Shown here piece by piece: positions 55,141 to 63,904 of a stretch of DNA of 64,000 nucleotides. The translations under genes were made by a program, and so were the position numbers. Under the pieces are notes generated by a model. That model saw nothing but the letters and a program-made list of their open reading frames with translations. It was not told where the DNA came from and did no database searches. Each line of letters begins with the position of its first letter. Positions within the stretch are counted from its first letter, which is position 1. Source of the stretch: Methanosarcina sp. UBA289 (GTDB lineage Archaea; Halobacteriota; Methanosarcinia; Methanosarcinales; Methanosarcinaceae); NCBI GenBank assembly GCA_002496565.1, contig DAKJ01000027.1, forward strand, positions 50,137 to 114,136. Reading direction: 5' to 3'.

Positions 55141-55229
55141 TATATCATGTCCTGTGTACTGGAACGCTCAGATGAACAGTAACATGCACCTTCTGGAGAA
55201 TCGGGCTTGTTCTAAAGTTTGCTTTAACG

Positions 55230-56150
55230 TTAGTACTCATATTTTTCCCTTATCTCAGATTCTTTGAAGATGCTGAGCCCCAGTTTCTCAAGGACTTCGG
55301 AAATTCTTTTCCTATCTCCGCTTTTCATGGATTTCCGGTCAAAATAAGCAAAATCAGCCTTTGATTTCTCAATTGCCTGCCTGATCAGGGCTTCATCCAC
55401 GAATTCCAGCTGGTACTTGGGAAAATTGTGCCCGAAAGAGATTTCAGTTTCGAGTAAAAGCCCTGTCTGGCGCATGGCATAATGCCCTCCTCCAAAACCA
55501 AGGGCAACAGGAACTTTTTCAAGGGAGACTGCAAGGATAGCTTTTGCAGCAGCTTCGCCTGCTTCAGGATCTTTCCACTGCACTTCAGTGCTTCCTATTT
55601 CGGCATAAATCGACGGAACTGAAAGTTCTGTGGGCCCATGATGGGTTACTTCGAGGGTAACATCATATTTCAGGCCTTTTTGCTCAACCTGTCGCTTCAT
55701 TTCCATAAGAATGGATTTCATAGCAGCAGGAGAGGAAACTGCAAGGGATTTCGGGCAGCCTCCAAGCCTTGCCTCGCCCGAGGGGTTTCCTGTGCAGTGA
55801 ACTGTAAGGGAAGATATTTCCTCTTTGCTCCGGTGTTTAGACGCAAAAATGATAAGGGAAGCTGGCAGCCCTGCGTTTTCTAGTTTTCGATCAAGTCCGT
55901 CCTGGAAGATATGCATTTCTTCAATATCAATAAGCCTGAACTTTCCATCCTGCGATTCCCTGGCCGCAGAGAATCCGGAATTTTCAGGAAGCTCAAGGAC
56001 TTTCCATTCCTTAAGGCTCAAAAGATGTGTTTTAATGTTCTGGCTGGCAAGGTCGGGGGCAGAACAGATGATTGTTATTTTTGGAATCTGGTTTCCAGGG
56101 AGGTTTTTTTTCTGGCTCCCGGAGTTTTCTGAATTGCTGTTTTCTTTCAT
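55230..56150 (-). CDS. dtdA: D-aminoacyl-tRNA deacylase (archaeal DtdA/DTD2 type)
   Basis: The 306-residue protein matches archaeal DTD2: TIICSAPDLASQNIKTHLL at the N-terminus, ASKHRSKEEISSLTVHCTGN, the catalytic-type GGGHYAMRQTG and VTHHGPTELSVPS. It hydrolyses D-amino acids from mischarged tRNA. ATG 56150 is used. Upstream lie the tandem repeat and glnA; the membrane pair follows. Confidence 0.9.
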   Translation of the reverse strand: MKENSNSENSGSQKKNLPGNQIPKITIICSAPDLASQNIKTHLLSLKEWKVLELPENSGFSAARESQDGKFRLIDIEEMHIFQDGLDRKLENAGLPASLIIFASKHRSKEEISSLTVHCTGNPSGEARLGGCPKSLAVSSPAAMKSILMEMKRQVEQKGLKYDVTLEVTHHGPTELSVPSIYAEIGSTEVQWKDPEAGEAAAKAILAVSLEKVPVALGFGGGHYAMRQTGLLLETEISFGHNFPKYQLEFVDEALIRQAIEKSKADFAYFDRKSMKSGDRKRISEVLEKLGLSIFKESEIREKYEY

Positions 56151-56282
56151 TTCTGATCAATTCGGGGCTTTTTCAGTTTACGCCCCCTATAGATTTCGTT
56201 AAGATAGATAAATCCAACCCATAAATCCAACCCCGTATAGCAGCCTGGGTCTAAACCTGAAGAGGCTGTGAAAAGTTACATT

Positions 56283-56366
56283 GAAAAATTAGAAAATTAC
56301 CCGAAATATTAGAAACGTTACCTGAAATATTAGAAAGGTTACCTTGAATGTTAGAAAGGGTAAGCC
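56283..56366. repeat. about 21-bp tandem repeat, four units
   Basis: Four units on the model GAAATATTAGAAAGGTTACCT run from 56283 to 56366, between the glnA terminator and the dtdA start. Confidence 0.8.
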
Positions 56367-56384
56367 AGATGAAGAAAAAAATGT

Positions 56385-56433
56385 TTTCAAAAAGGGTTTT
56401 GGCAGACTCCTGCCTCTTAATAAGCAGGAGTCT
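56385..56433 (-). terminator. hairpin terminator of glnA
   Basis: AGACTCCTGC (56404-56413) pairs perfectly with GCAGGAGTCT (56424-56433) and, read on the minus strand, is followed by a T-rich run (CCCTTTTTG). It lies 45 bases after the glnA stop. Confidence 0.7.
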
Positions 56434-56477
56434 ACATCTTTCCTATGGAAATATGTTTTTAAAGTGCTGGAACAGGA

Positions 56478-57998
56478 TCATCCAATGTGAATGTAAGCGT
56501 CCACAAGTTTCTTGATTTCTTCGTTCTTGCCGTACAGTCTCTCACTAAGCTGGTAGTCGTTGTAAGCTTCGAGGCCATTGACAATTCCGTCAAGCATACC
56601 TTCAGTGAACACCTCGTCCGTCATGAAGATATCCTTTTTGGCTTTCAGAGCTTGGGCAGACTCGTAGCAGGAAGCAGGCAGGTGATCGAGCTCGGCAAGT
56701 CTGTCTTTGTGTTCGTCCTTGAAGATGTTTACACTGATGTAAAGTTTCTTGGAAAGCTCAAGGGCATTGTCCATTTCAAGTCCGTAGCGGGTACCAACGC
56801 AGAGTCCGGCGATAAGGAGATAAACGTCAGCAGAGCCGTCTGCAGCACGGAATTCATAGGTCTGCTTGCCGTAGTATTCCTTGAGTTCTTCAGAATAGTT
56901 CGGGTTTGCAATAGTAATCATCTTGCTTGCGTCCCCGGACCAACCGAGAGGCACACGGATAAGGGCAGAGCGGTTCCTGTCTCCCCAGCAAACATTTGTT
57001 GGAGCTTCCTGGTGAGGTACAAGGCGCAGGTAGGATGTTGGGATTGTGTTCCCAAAAGCAGTAATTGCTGAAGCAACGTCCAGACAGCCGACGATTGCTT
57101 TCTTTGCGGCATCGCTCAACTTTCCGCCATTTTCAACGGTTGCGGTCTTGCCGTCCTTCATAAGCTTCATGTGGATATGCAGTCCACTGCCTGCCTTTCC
57201 GACTGTAATCTTCGGGGCGTAGCTAACAGTGACTCCATACTGGGCTGCAATCATTCTCAGCATCCACTTTCCAACAATCAGACGGTCAGCAGCGTCCTCA
57301 ACATTTGTGGTTTCGAACTCGATTTCGTTCTGTTCGTAGTAGTATTTATCGTCAGTGAAATTTCCGACTTCAGAGTGTCCGTATTTAATAAATCCGCCAG
57401 CTTCGGAGATAGCGAGCATTGCATCTTTCCTGAGCTGCTCAAATTTTGTGAAGGGACCTGATTCATGATATCCTCTCTGGTCAACAGCCGGGAAGTCAGT
57501 ATCAATCTGATCTTTGTCGCAAATAATGTAATACTCAAGTTCAGCCATTACATTTAACTCGTAGCCTGTCCTCTCCTTCAGAACCGCATGAGCCTTCTTC
57601 ATTATGTTCTCTGGGGAGCTTGCAAGGGGATTTCCGTCCTTGTCAAAGTATGAACAGAGTAAGTCGAGGGTCGGGATTTCTTCAAACGGGTTTACAAAAG
57701 CAGTGCGATATTTCGGCACGACATAAAGGTCGCTTGAGTCAGCTTCGATGTATTTGAAAATGCTGGAGCCGTCTACTCTTTCTCCGGTGGAAAGTATCGT
57801 ATCAAGGTGTTCTTCATTCCTGATGATAAAGTTGAGGGCTTTAAGTCTCCCGTCCCCACCAACATAGCGGAAGTTGAGCATCTTAATACCATTCTCTTTA
57901 ATGAACTTTATAATATCCTCTTTAGTGAATTCGCTTGCTGGTTTATTGAGGAACTGTACCAGTTTATTAGGATTCATTTCTACAGATGATGGTTTCAT
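56478..57998 (-). CDS. glnA: glutamine synthetase family protein
   Basis: The 506-residue protein has the glutamine-synthetase fold: an N-terminal beta-grasp (NFRYVGGDGRLKALNF, GSSI), MAELEYYIICDKD with the catalytic Glu, GSGLHIHMKL, NRSALIRVPLG and YEFRAADGSADVY. It is about 60 residues longer than the usual GS-I and several usually conserved positions differ (NRSALIRVP and DGSADVYLL rather than RxPDPSANPYL), so it may be the second, unusual GS type of Methanosarcina or a GS-like ligase. AAGGGATAATT precedes ATG 57998. Its own hairpin terminator follows. Confidence 0.82.
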   Translation of the reverse strand: MKPSSVEMNPNKLVQFLNKPASEFTKEDIIKFIKENGIKMLNFRYVGGDGRLKALNFIIRNEEHLDTILSTGERVDGSSIFKYIEADSSDLYVVPKYRTAFVNPFEEIPTLDLLCSYFDKDGNPLASSPENIMKKAHAVLKERTGYELNVMAELEYYIICDKDQIDTDFPAVDQRGYHESGPFTKFEQLRKDAMLAISEAGGFIKYGHSEVGNFTDDKYYYEQNEIEFETTNVEDAADRLIVGKWMLRMIAAQYGVTVSYAPKITVGKAGSGLHIHMKLMKDGKTATVENGGKLSDAAKKAIVGCLDVASAITAFGNTIPTSYLRLVPHQEAPTNVCWGDRNRSALIRVPLGWSGDASKMITIANPNYSEELKEYYGKQTYEFRAADGSADVYLLIAGLCVGTRYGLEMDNALELSKKLYISVNIFKDEHKDRLAELDHLPASCYESAQALKAKKDIFMTDEVFTEGMLDGIVNGLEAYNDYQLSERLYGKNEEIKKLVDAYIHIG

Positions 57999-58440
57999 AA
58001 TTATCCCTTCTTTTTAATTGAAATATCCGAGTATGAAGCCTCATTTTAATCCCGAATATTTTTCAGGCTCACGGGTTATTACATTGAATATAATTTTTTG
58101 AACACTTGCCTGCTAGGAAGAAGATAACTTACTGCTGTCTATATAAAATTTTCCCTTATACACTTTTCAGAGAATATAATATGAAAAAAAGAGGCAGTGT
58201 AAAACTCTACACTTATTTGTCAAGTTGTTTTTCCTATCAATTAGATATCAGTTAAGATTTTAAGGTTTCATCAGTTCCAATTTAAGACCTTGTCAGTTAA
58301 GGGTTTTGCCTAATAAATATATCGGAGGAATAAAATATAGTTATATATATCTGGTTACCAAATTGATAGAAGCAAGCAGAGATTCATCTGCTTCCTATTT
58401 CGAAATATTTTATTGCATCGGGGATAATGGAGGAAAAGAT
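57999..58440. other. intergenic region between divergent glnA and fprA
   Basis: A TATA box for glnA on the minus strand (TTTTATATAG at about 58138-58147) and one for fprA on the plus strand (TTATATATAT at 58341-58350) are seen. No nitrogen-regulator operator was recognised. The frame upstream of 58441 is promoter, not coding. Confidence 0.45.
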
Positions 58441-59622
58441 ATGGAAATTTATAGTATTCCTGAAATTGCTAAAGATGTGTTTTGGGTTGGGGCCAAAGAC
58501 TGGAACCGCAGAATGTTTGACGCTTTGATTCCTCTGCCTCAGGGGACAAGTTATAACGCTTATCTTGTGAAAGGAGAAGAAAAAACGGCCCTTATAGATA
58601 CCGTAAATCCGGGTTTCGAAGAGGAACTCGAAGAGAAAATAAACTTGGTTTCTAGCCTGGAGAAACTGGACTACCTTATTATGAATCATGCTGAGCCCGA
58701 TCATGCCAATGCAATTCGTTATATTATGGATAAAGCTCCTGGCTCGGTGCTTGTTACAACGGACAGAGGCGTGAAAATGGCAAGCCTTTACCATGAACTT
58801 CCCGAGTCGAGGATTAAAGTCGTTGACGATGGTGATACTATTGATTTGGGAGGGAAGAAACTCCGCTTTATAGAGGCTCCCTGGCTCCATTGGCCTGAAA
58901 CCATGTTTACATACTTGCCTGAAGACAGGATCCTTTTCCCGTGTGATTTCTTTGGGGCTCACACAGCCCAAGGCGTTTATGATGAGGATCTGGAAGACCT
59001 TATTCCTCTTGCAAAACGCTATTACGGGGAAATTATGATGCCTTTTGGGAAAATGGGGGCAAAGGCTCTTGAAAAAATTAAGAACCTTGATATCTCAATT
59101 ATTGCGCCGAGTCATGGGCCTATCTACAAAAACCCGAAGCGTATACTTGAGCCCTATGCAAAATGGACTGCAGGGGAAACAGAAAACAAAGCCCTTATTG
59201 TTTATGTGAGTATGTGGGGTTCCACGGAACTGATGGTCAGGACAATTGCAGAAACCTTGCTAAAAGAAGGTATAGATGTCAGGATCTATGACCTTGAAGT
59301 CGCAGATACAGGAGATGTTGCAAGAGAACTGGTTGACTCCCGCGCTGTTATCCTTGGAGCTCCGACCGTCCTTGCAGGCATGCATCCTCTTGCCGTTTAC
59401 GGTACTTACCTGGTAAAAGCCCTCAATCCGCCTGCAAAATATGGGGTTGTGCTCGGATCCTTTGGCTGGGGTGGAGGCGCTCTGAAGCAGGCAGGGGAAA
59501 TTCTGGTTCCTTCGAAAATGGAAATCGTGGGAACGCTTCAGGTGAAGGGCAAACCCAAGGAAGAGGATTTGAAAAAGGTTGAGGAAATCGGCCGAGAACT
59601 CGCACAAAAAATGAAAGTCTAA
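58441..59622 (+). CDS. fprA: FprA-type flavo-diiron protein (F420H2 oxidase)
   Basis: The 393-residue protein has the metallo-beta-lactamase-like diiron site HAEPDH (H83, E85, D87, H88), H150, D169 and H225, followed by a flavodoxin domain (VYVSMWGSTELMV, about 254-266). In methanogens FprA reduces O2 to water with F420H2, protecting the cell from oxygen. GGAGG precedes ATG 58441, and a TATA box is placed about 95 bases before it, which rejects the longer upstream frame to 58306. Confidence 0.93.
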   Translation: MEIYSIPEIAKDVFWVGAKDWNRRMFDALIPLPQGTSYNAYLVKGEEKTALIDTVNPGFEEELEEKINLVSSLEKLDYLIMNHAEPDHANAIRYIMDKAPGSVLVTTDRGVKMASLYHELPESRIKVVDDGDTIDLGGKKLRFIEAPWLHWPETMFTYLPEDRILFPCDFFGAHTAQGVYDEDLEDLIPLAKRYYGEIMMPFGKMGAKALEKIKNLDISIIAPSHGPIYKNPKRILEPYAKWTAGETENKALIVYVSMWGSTELMVRTIAETLLKEGIDVRIYDLEVADTGDVARELVDSRAVILGAPTVLAGMHPLAVYGTYLVKALNPPAKYGVVLGSFGWGGGALKQAGEILVPSKMEIVGTLQVKGKPKEEDLKKVEEIGRELAQKMKV

Positions 59623-59672
59623 CCTGAAAAAGGTATACATTCAAATCTGAAATCTTTATTTTAAACTGGCGT

Positions 59673-59723
59673 GTAAAGTTTCTCAGCCGGTAAAATCCGG
59701 CTAATGTATCTGGGAGACTTTAC
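59673..59723 (+). terminator. nested hairpin after fprA
   Basis: GTAAAGTTTCTC (59673-59684) pairs with GGGAGACTTTAC (59712-59723) at 10 of 12 positions and encloses AGCCGG / CCGGCT (59685-59702). It lies 51 bases after the fprA stop. The remaining gap to 59921 shows nothing. Confidence 0.55.
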
Positions 59724-59921
59724 TTAGTCTTTTTCAGTGCTGTTAGCGGAGCTATTTAATGGAAAAATTTCTATATACTCTAAAAGGTTATTTTCGAGAA
59801 CCTGGTACAGGGAAGTTAATCATAACTTTCAGAAGATAGTTTCTAATAGGTCTAAAGTTCCATTTTTAAAATTCCTTTTATTGTCCTGATTTTTCAAGTT
59901 TTTGAGTGGGGGTTTCTTATA

Positions 59922-61190
59922 ATGCAAGGGGAATCTGAACTAAAAAAGGAACTGAACTTACTGGAGGTCACTCTGGTAGGCATTGGCAATATTCTCGGAG
60001 CCGGAATCTATGTGCTTATGGGAAAGGCTGCAGGGCTTGCAGGCAATATGGTCTGGTTTTCTTTTCTGTTTGCCGGAGCAACGGCTACACTTTCGGCCTT
60101 TAGCTATATGGAACTCGCTTCCATGTTTCCAAGAGCTGGAGCAGAATATGGGTTTGTAAAAAGAGCTTTTGGAGAACGTATTGGCCTGTTTGTAGGGCTA
60201 CTTGTTATATGTTTTGTGGCAATAACGAGCTCTGCGGTTGCACTTGGGTTTGGCAGGTACTTCAGCAACCTTTTCGGGTATGGATATTTAACAGGGACTT
60301 TAGGCCTGTTTATCTTTCTCAGCCTTATCATGGTTCACGGGATCAAGGAGTCTGCCAGGCTGGCTATTTTCATAAGTCTTATCGAAGTCTTCGGGCTTCT
60401 TATTGTGATTTATACGGGTCTCCCTTACCTTGGAACGGTAAACTATCTTGAAACTCCTAATATGACAGGAATATTTAAGGCTTCAACCCTGATCTTTTTC
60501 GCATTTCTCGGTTTTGAAGATATTGTGCGATTATCTCAGGAAACGAAAGAAGCCGAAAAGACAACTCCAAAGGCTCTGCTTATTGCCATCTTTTTTACAG
60601 TTTTCCTGTACATGTGCGTGGCAGTAACTGCCGTCAGTGTGCTTGATTTTAGGGTTCTCGGATTTTCAGAAGTTCCCCTTGCCGATGTTGCGGCTGTTTC
60701 TCTGGGGAGTAATGCTTTTGTTCTTATATCTTGGATCGCCTTTTTTTCCACTATGAACACCGTACTTGTGGTTATGCTTGGAGGGTCAAGGATTGTTTAC
60801 GGCATGGCAGATTCCGGGTCACTTCCAAAAATTCTCTCAAGGATACACCCCAGTTACCATACTCCGTGGGTTGCAATTTTTGGAGTTACATGTCTCTCAA
60901 TCCTCTTTGTGCTGTTAAAGGATATTGCAATCGTAGCAAATATTGCTAATTTTATGATTTTTATTGTCTTTTTTATGGTTAATCTTTCCCTGATAAAACT
61001 ACGTTACACTGACCCTGGAAGAACTCGTCTTTTTAAAGTTCCCCTGAATATTGGTCGTTTTCCACTTCTTCCTTTTCTTGGCTCCCTCTCTACTGTATTT
61101 CTTTTTTCTCAGCTAAGTCTGGAAGTGATAACTTACGGTCTTGTGCTTGCAGGAATCGGAATACTGATAGTGCTTCTCAGAACCAGATAA
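59922..61190 (+). CDS. APC-family amino acid permease, copy 2
   Basis: The 422-residue protein has about 12 helices and the APC signature VGIGNILGAGIYVLMG near the N-terminus, with FFAFLGFEDIVRLSQETKEAEKT at helix 6 (cited as FFAFLGFEDIV). It is an amino-acid importer or exchanger of unknown substrate. GGGGG precedes ATG 59922. It stands after fprA and before an ornithine/DAP-decarboxylase-like enzyme, so it may supply that enzyme's substrate. Confidence 0.87.
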   Translation: MQGESELKKELNLLEVTLVGIGNILGAGIYVLMGKAAGLAGNMVWFSFLFAGATATLSAFSYMELASMFPRAGAEYGFVKRAFGERIGLFVGLLVICFVAITSSAVALGFGRYFSNLFGYGYLTGTLGLFIFLSLIMVHGIKESARLAIFISLIEVFGLLIVIYTGLPYLGTVNYLETPNMTGIFKASTLIFFAFLGFEDIVRLSQETKEAEKTTPKALLIAIFFTVFLYMCVAVTAVSVLDFRVLGFSEVPLADVAAVSLGSNAFVLISWIAFFSTMNTVLVVMLGGSRIVYGMADSGSLPKILSRIHPSYHTPWVAIFGVTCLSILFVLLKDIAIVANIANFMIFIVFFMVNLSLIKLRYTDPGRTRLFKVPLNIGRFPLLPFLGSLSTVFLFSQLSLEVITYGLVLAGIGILIVLLRTR

Positions 61191-61719
61191 AATGTCTGCC
61201 TGCAGCACCTATAAATTATTTGTAATGACTACAAAGTTAACTTTCCTCGGAAAGGCTTAAAACATCTTATTTAGTTAAAATATGGTATGAAAAGGGTTTT
61301 ACAGCTGTCTTATCTTTTAATTTAGCTCTTTTAAAGCTTAAATCCCTAATATCCTATTTTTAGGATTAAAATCGTTCGTTCATATTCTTGGAGTATCTAA
61401 GATTTCTCGTTTCTTCTGCATGAATAAAGGGGTTTTTGGTTCCTTTAATACAAAAAAAGAGTATTATTATGCTTTTTTTCATGTTATGGCTATTTTTATT
61501 AAATATTTATTGATTTCAGCTAGTTTTGTATCTTTATATTCACTGAGAATTAGTTTTATATACATTAAATTCTATTTGAATCGCTTTATCCTGTTCATTA
61601 TCAAAATAATTGATTTTAAACTTAATAATCGTTACAAACTATTAAGATACTAAAAATTATTAACCTGTACTTACATAAATTTGATTGTGAATACGTTTCA
61701 ATTTTGAAAGGGAGTAGAT
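61191..61719. other. AT-rich intergenic region
   Basis: No gene is supported. A 77-codon open frame at 61420 is low-complexity (Ile/Phe/Tyr-rich) with no ribosome binding site and is probably noise. Confidence 0.35.
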
Positions 61720-62892
61720 ATGAGAAAAGAGCATTATGCATTCCCGCTGGAGGATTTCATTTCAAGAGATGAATTTAACCGAATCAAAAAGTTCTCCCGG
61801 GATAAAGAAACCCCATTTTTAACTGTTGACCTGCAGAAGATAGAGCAAAGCTACGACGAACTGGTAGAGCATATGCCTTTTGCAAAAATTCACTATGCTG
61901 TAAAGGCTAACCCTATGGATGAGGTTGTGCTTGCTCTGAAGAATAAAGGCTCAAATTTTGACGTAGCAACGATTTACGAACTTGATCAGCTTCTCAGGCT
62001 TGGAGTAGAACCTGAAAGAGTCAGTTACGGCAATACTATCAAAAAAGAGAAAGATATAGCATATGCATATGAAAAAGGAGTGAGGCTTTATGTTACCGAC
62101 TCAGATAGCGATCTGAAAAAGTTAGCTAGAAGAGCCCCGGGTTCAAGAGTGTTTTTCCGTATCCTTACTGAAAGCGACGGGGCTGACTGGCCTCTCTCAA
62201 AGAAGTTCGGTTCGCACCCTGACTTGATATATAAGCTCATTATGAAGGCTGAAAAATTGGGCCTTGAGCCTTATGGGCTTTCTTTTCATGTTGGTTCTCA
62301 GCAGAGGGATATTGGCCAGTGGGACAATGCCATTTCCAAGTGCAAGTATCTTTTTGAGGCTGTAGCTGAAAAAGGCATAAATCTAAAGATGATCAACCTT
62401 GGTGGAGGTTTCCCTGCAAAATACCAGTCTCAGGCTCATGACCTTGAAACCTATGCCGGGGAAATCCGCCGCTTTTTACACGAGGACTTTGGAGAAGAGC
62501 TGCCTGAAATTATTATAGAACCCGGGCGTTCATTGGTCGCCGATGCCGGTATAATAGTAAGCGAAGTCGTAATGATCTCCAAAAAGGCCAGATTCAACCA
62601 GTACAAGTGGGTTTATCTTGATATTGGCAAATTTGGGGGCCTTATAGAAACCCTTGATGAATGCATCAAATACCCTATCTTCTGCGATAAAAAGGGTTGT
62701 GCCGAAGAAGTAATTCTTGCAGGTCCGACATGCGACAGTATGGATATTCTATATGAACATCACAAGTATACTTTCCCTCACACAATGCGAGAGGGAAACC
62801 GCGTATACATCTTTACGACGGGCGCCTATACCCAGAGTTACAGTTCCGTGAGCTTTAATGGCTTCCCCCCGCTCAAGGCTTATGTTATTTGA
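61720..62892 (+). CDS. PLP-dependent decarboxylase, ornithine/diaminopimelate type
   Basis: The 390-residue enzyme is a group IV (alanine-racemase-fold) decarboxylase with the PLP lysine K62 in HYAVKANP, GGGFPAKYQ, EPGRSLV and a late CDSMD and FNGFPP, which are closer to ornithine decarboxylase than to diaminopimelate decarboxylase. It would make putrescine from ornithine for polyamines, or lysine from DAP; substrate unproven. GGGAG precedes ATG 61720. Structured repeats follow the stop. Confidence 0.85.
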   Translation: MRKEHYAFPLEDFISRDEFNRIKKFSRDKETPFLTVDLQKIEQSYDELVEHMPFAKIHYAVKANPMDEVVLALKNKGSNFDVATIYELDQLLRLGVEPERVSYGNTIKKEKDIAYAYEKGVRLYVTDSDSDLKKLARRAPGSRVFFRILTESDGADWPLSKKFGSHPDLIYKLIMKAEKLGLEPYGLSFHVGSQQRDIGQWDNAISKCKYLFEAVAEKGINLKMINLGGGFPAKYQSQAHDLETYAGEIRRFLHEDFGEELPEIIIEPGRSLVADAGIIVSEVVMISKKARFNQYKWVYLDIGKFGGLIETLDECIKYPIFCDKKGCAEEVILAGPTCDSMDILYEHHKYTFPHTMREGNRVYIFTTGAYTQSYSSVSFNGFPPLKAYVI

Positions 62893-62945
62893 AAGCCTAT
62901 TCGAAGACTTATTCATAAACATTTTTAAAAAAAACTGTTTGACTT

Positions 62946-63025
62946 CAAGCCTTTTCAAAAAAGGCTTGAGCGAAAACGACGTGACGGCATGGTCAAGCAA
63001 TGCAACAGTTGAGGCTCAATGTTGC
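62946..63025 (+). repeat. two-hairpin structured element, copy 2
   Basis: After the decarboxylase stop (54 bases) CAAGCCTTTT (62946-62955) pairs with AAAAGGCTTG (62959-62968) and is followed by AGCGAAAACG and a second hairpin GCAACA / TGTTGC (63002-63025, core TTGAGGCTCAA). It matches the minus-strand element at 51886-52002 in order and sequence. Confidence 0.65.
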
Positions 63026-63268
63026 TGATCCAACTTGTGCCCAAACGGACTAATTTATAAAATAGTACTGTAAGTCGTCTATAGTTGGAAAATGTGGAAG
63101 AAAGGAGCATGGTTACTTTTTTCTACAGTTACTTTTTTCCAGACTCAGATGTTTTTATCTTGTCTGGACTGAGTTTTTCCAGTGCTGTAATTAGAAAGAA
63201 TTAAATAAGTCAGTGAATTTTGAGTATATCGGTTCTACTTATGTCCTTGTGGTTATAAAATCAGATGC
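63026..63268. other. non-coding spacer
   Basis: No gene; AT-rich spacer before the repeated hairpins. A TATA-like TTATAAAA lies at 63253-63260. Confidence 0.3.
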
Positions 63269-63388
63269 AGATTAAGAGTAATAGGGTTTCCTCTTAATCT
63301 CTGGACTGGATCGCAGGTAGGGACTCGATAAGCTTCAAAAAAGAGACCTTTAATGAAACTTATTTATAATTTAGCTTTTGAAGCTTAT
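63269..63388 (+). ncRNA. candidate structured RNA, copy 1 of a 60-nt block
   Basis: AGATTAAGAG (63269-63278) pairs perfectly with CTCTTAATCT (63291-63300) around the loop TAATAGGGTTTC. The following GGATCGCAGGTAGGGAC is shared with copy 2. A second perfect stem, ATAAGCTTCAAAA / TTTTGAAGCTTAT (63328-63340 and 63376-63388), follows. There is no coding frame. The strand is not proven. Confidence 0.5.
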
Positions 63389-63536
63389 TATTTACTTATG
63401 TTTATATTTCATTAGATGTTTTAACGTCATTAAAAGTTTCGAAGCCAAACAAATCCAAGATATGTTTAAAAATTTAGATTACGAACTTTTTTTTGTGCCG
63501 GTTATGATATATATTCCCACGCAACTATAAGGGTAT

Positions 63537-63620
63537 AGATTAAGAGTAATAGGGTTTCCTCTTAATCTTTGGGTTGGATCGCAGGTAGGGACCCGAGAAT
63601 AGGGACTCGGTAACCCTACC
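63537..63620 (+). ncRNA. candidate structured RNA, copy 2 of the 60-nt block
   Basis: The 60 bases 63537-63596 repeat 63269-63328 with four base changes, all outside the hairpin stem. A nested hairpin follows: GGTAGGG / CCCTACC (63584-63590, 63614-63620) enclosing CCGAG / CTCGG. A TATA-like GATATATATT lies at 63506-63515, about 25 bases upstream. Confidence 0.5.
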
Positions 63621-63775
63621 ATCTACTTCTAAATTAATTTCGAAGCTAATTCACTATTTTTCATAATGTTCTTATTTCTAATAAACCTTATGACCGTTCC
63701 TAAATTCACGTTTTTATTTAAAGTGTCGGCTGCCGCTCCATAAATTGGCGTACAAGTTAAATAATTTTTCATTTT

Positions 63776-63904
63776 TCTGTGATTTTACCCCAAAATTCTG
63801 TGGTTTTACCTCAAAACCAAATTCATAAATTCCGTTATATTTTTGACATGTTGTGCGTAAGGCAAGGTGTATAAGAAGACCTAGGTGTATAAGACCTTAT
63901 ACAC
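63776..63904. repeat. short tandem repeat and palindrome near the right edge
   Basis: TCTGTGATTTTACCCCAAAA is followed by TCTGTGGTTTTACCTCAAAA (63776-63816). Further on GGTGTATAAG occurs twice, and GTGTATAAG (63885-63893) faces CTTATACAC (63896-63904), a nine-base palindrome with a two-base gap. No coding seen in 63621-64000. Confidence 0.55.

Noticed and set aside
57999..58440. nitrogen regulator (NrpR-type) operator before glnA
   Set aside because: Looked for the spaced inverted repeats expected for this regulator and found none.
61420..61653. 77-codon AT-rich open frame
   Set aside because: Low complexity (Ile/Phe/Tyr/Lys), no ribosome site, expected by chance in such AT-rich DNA.
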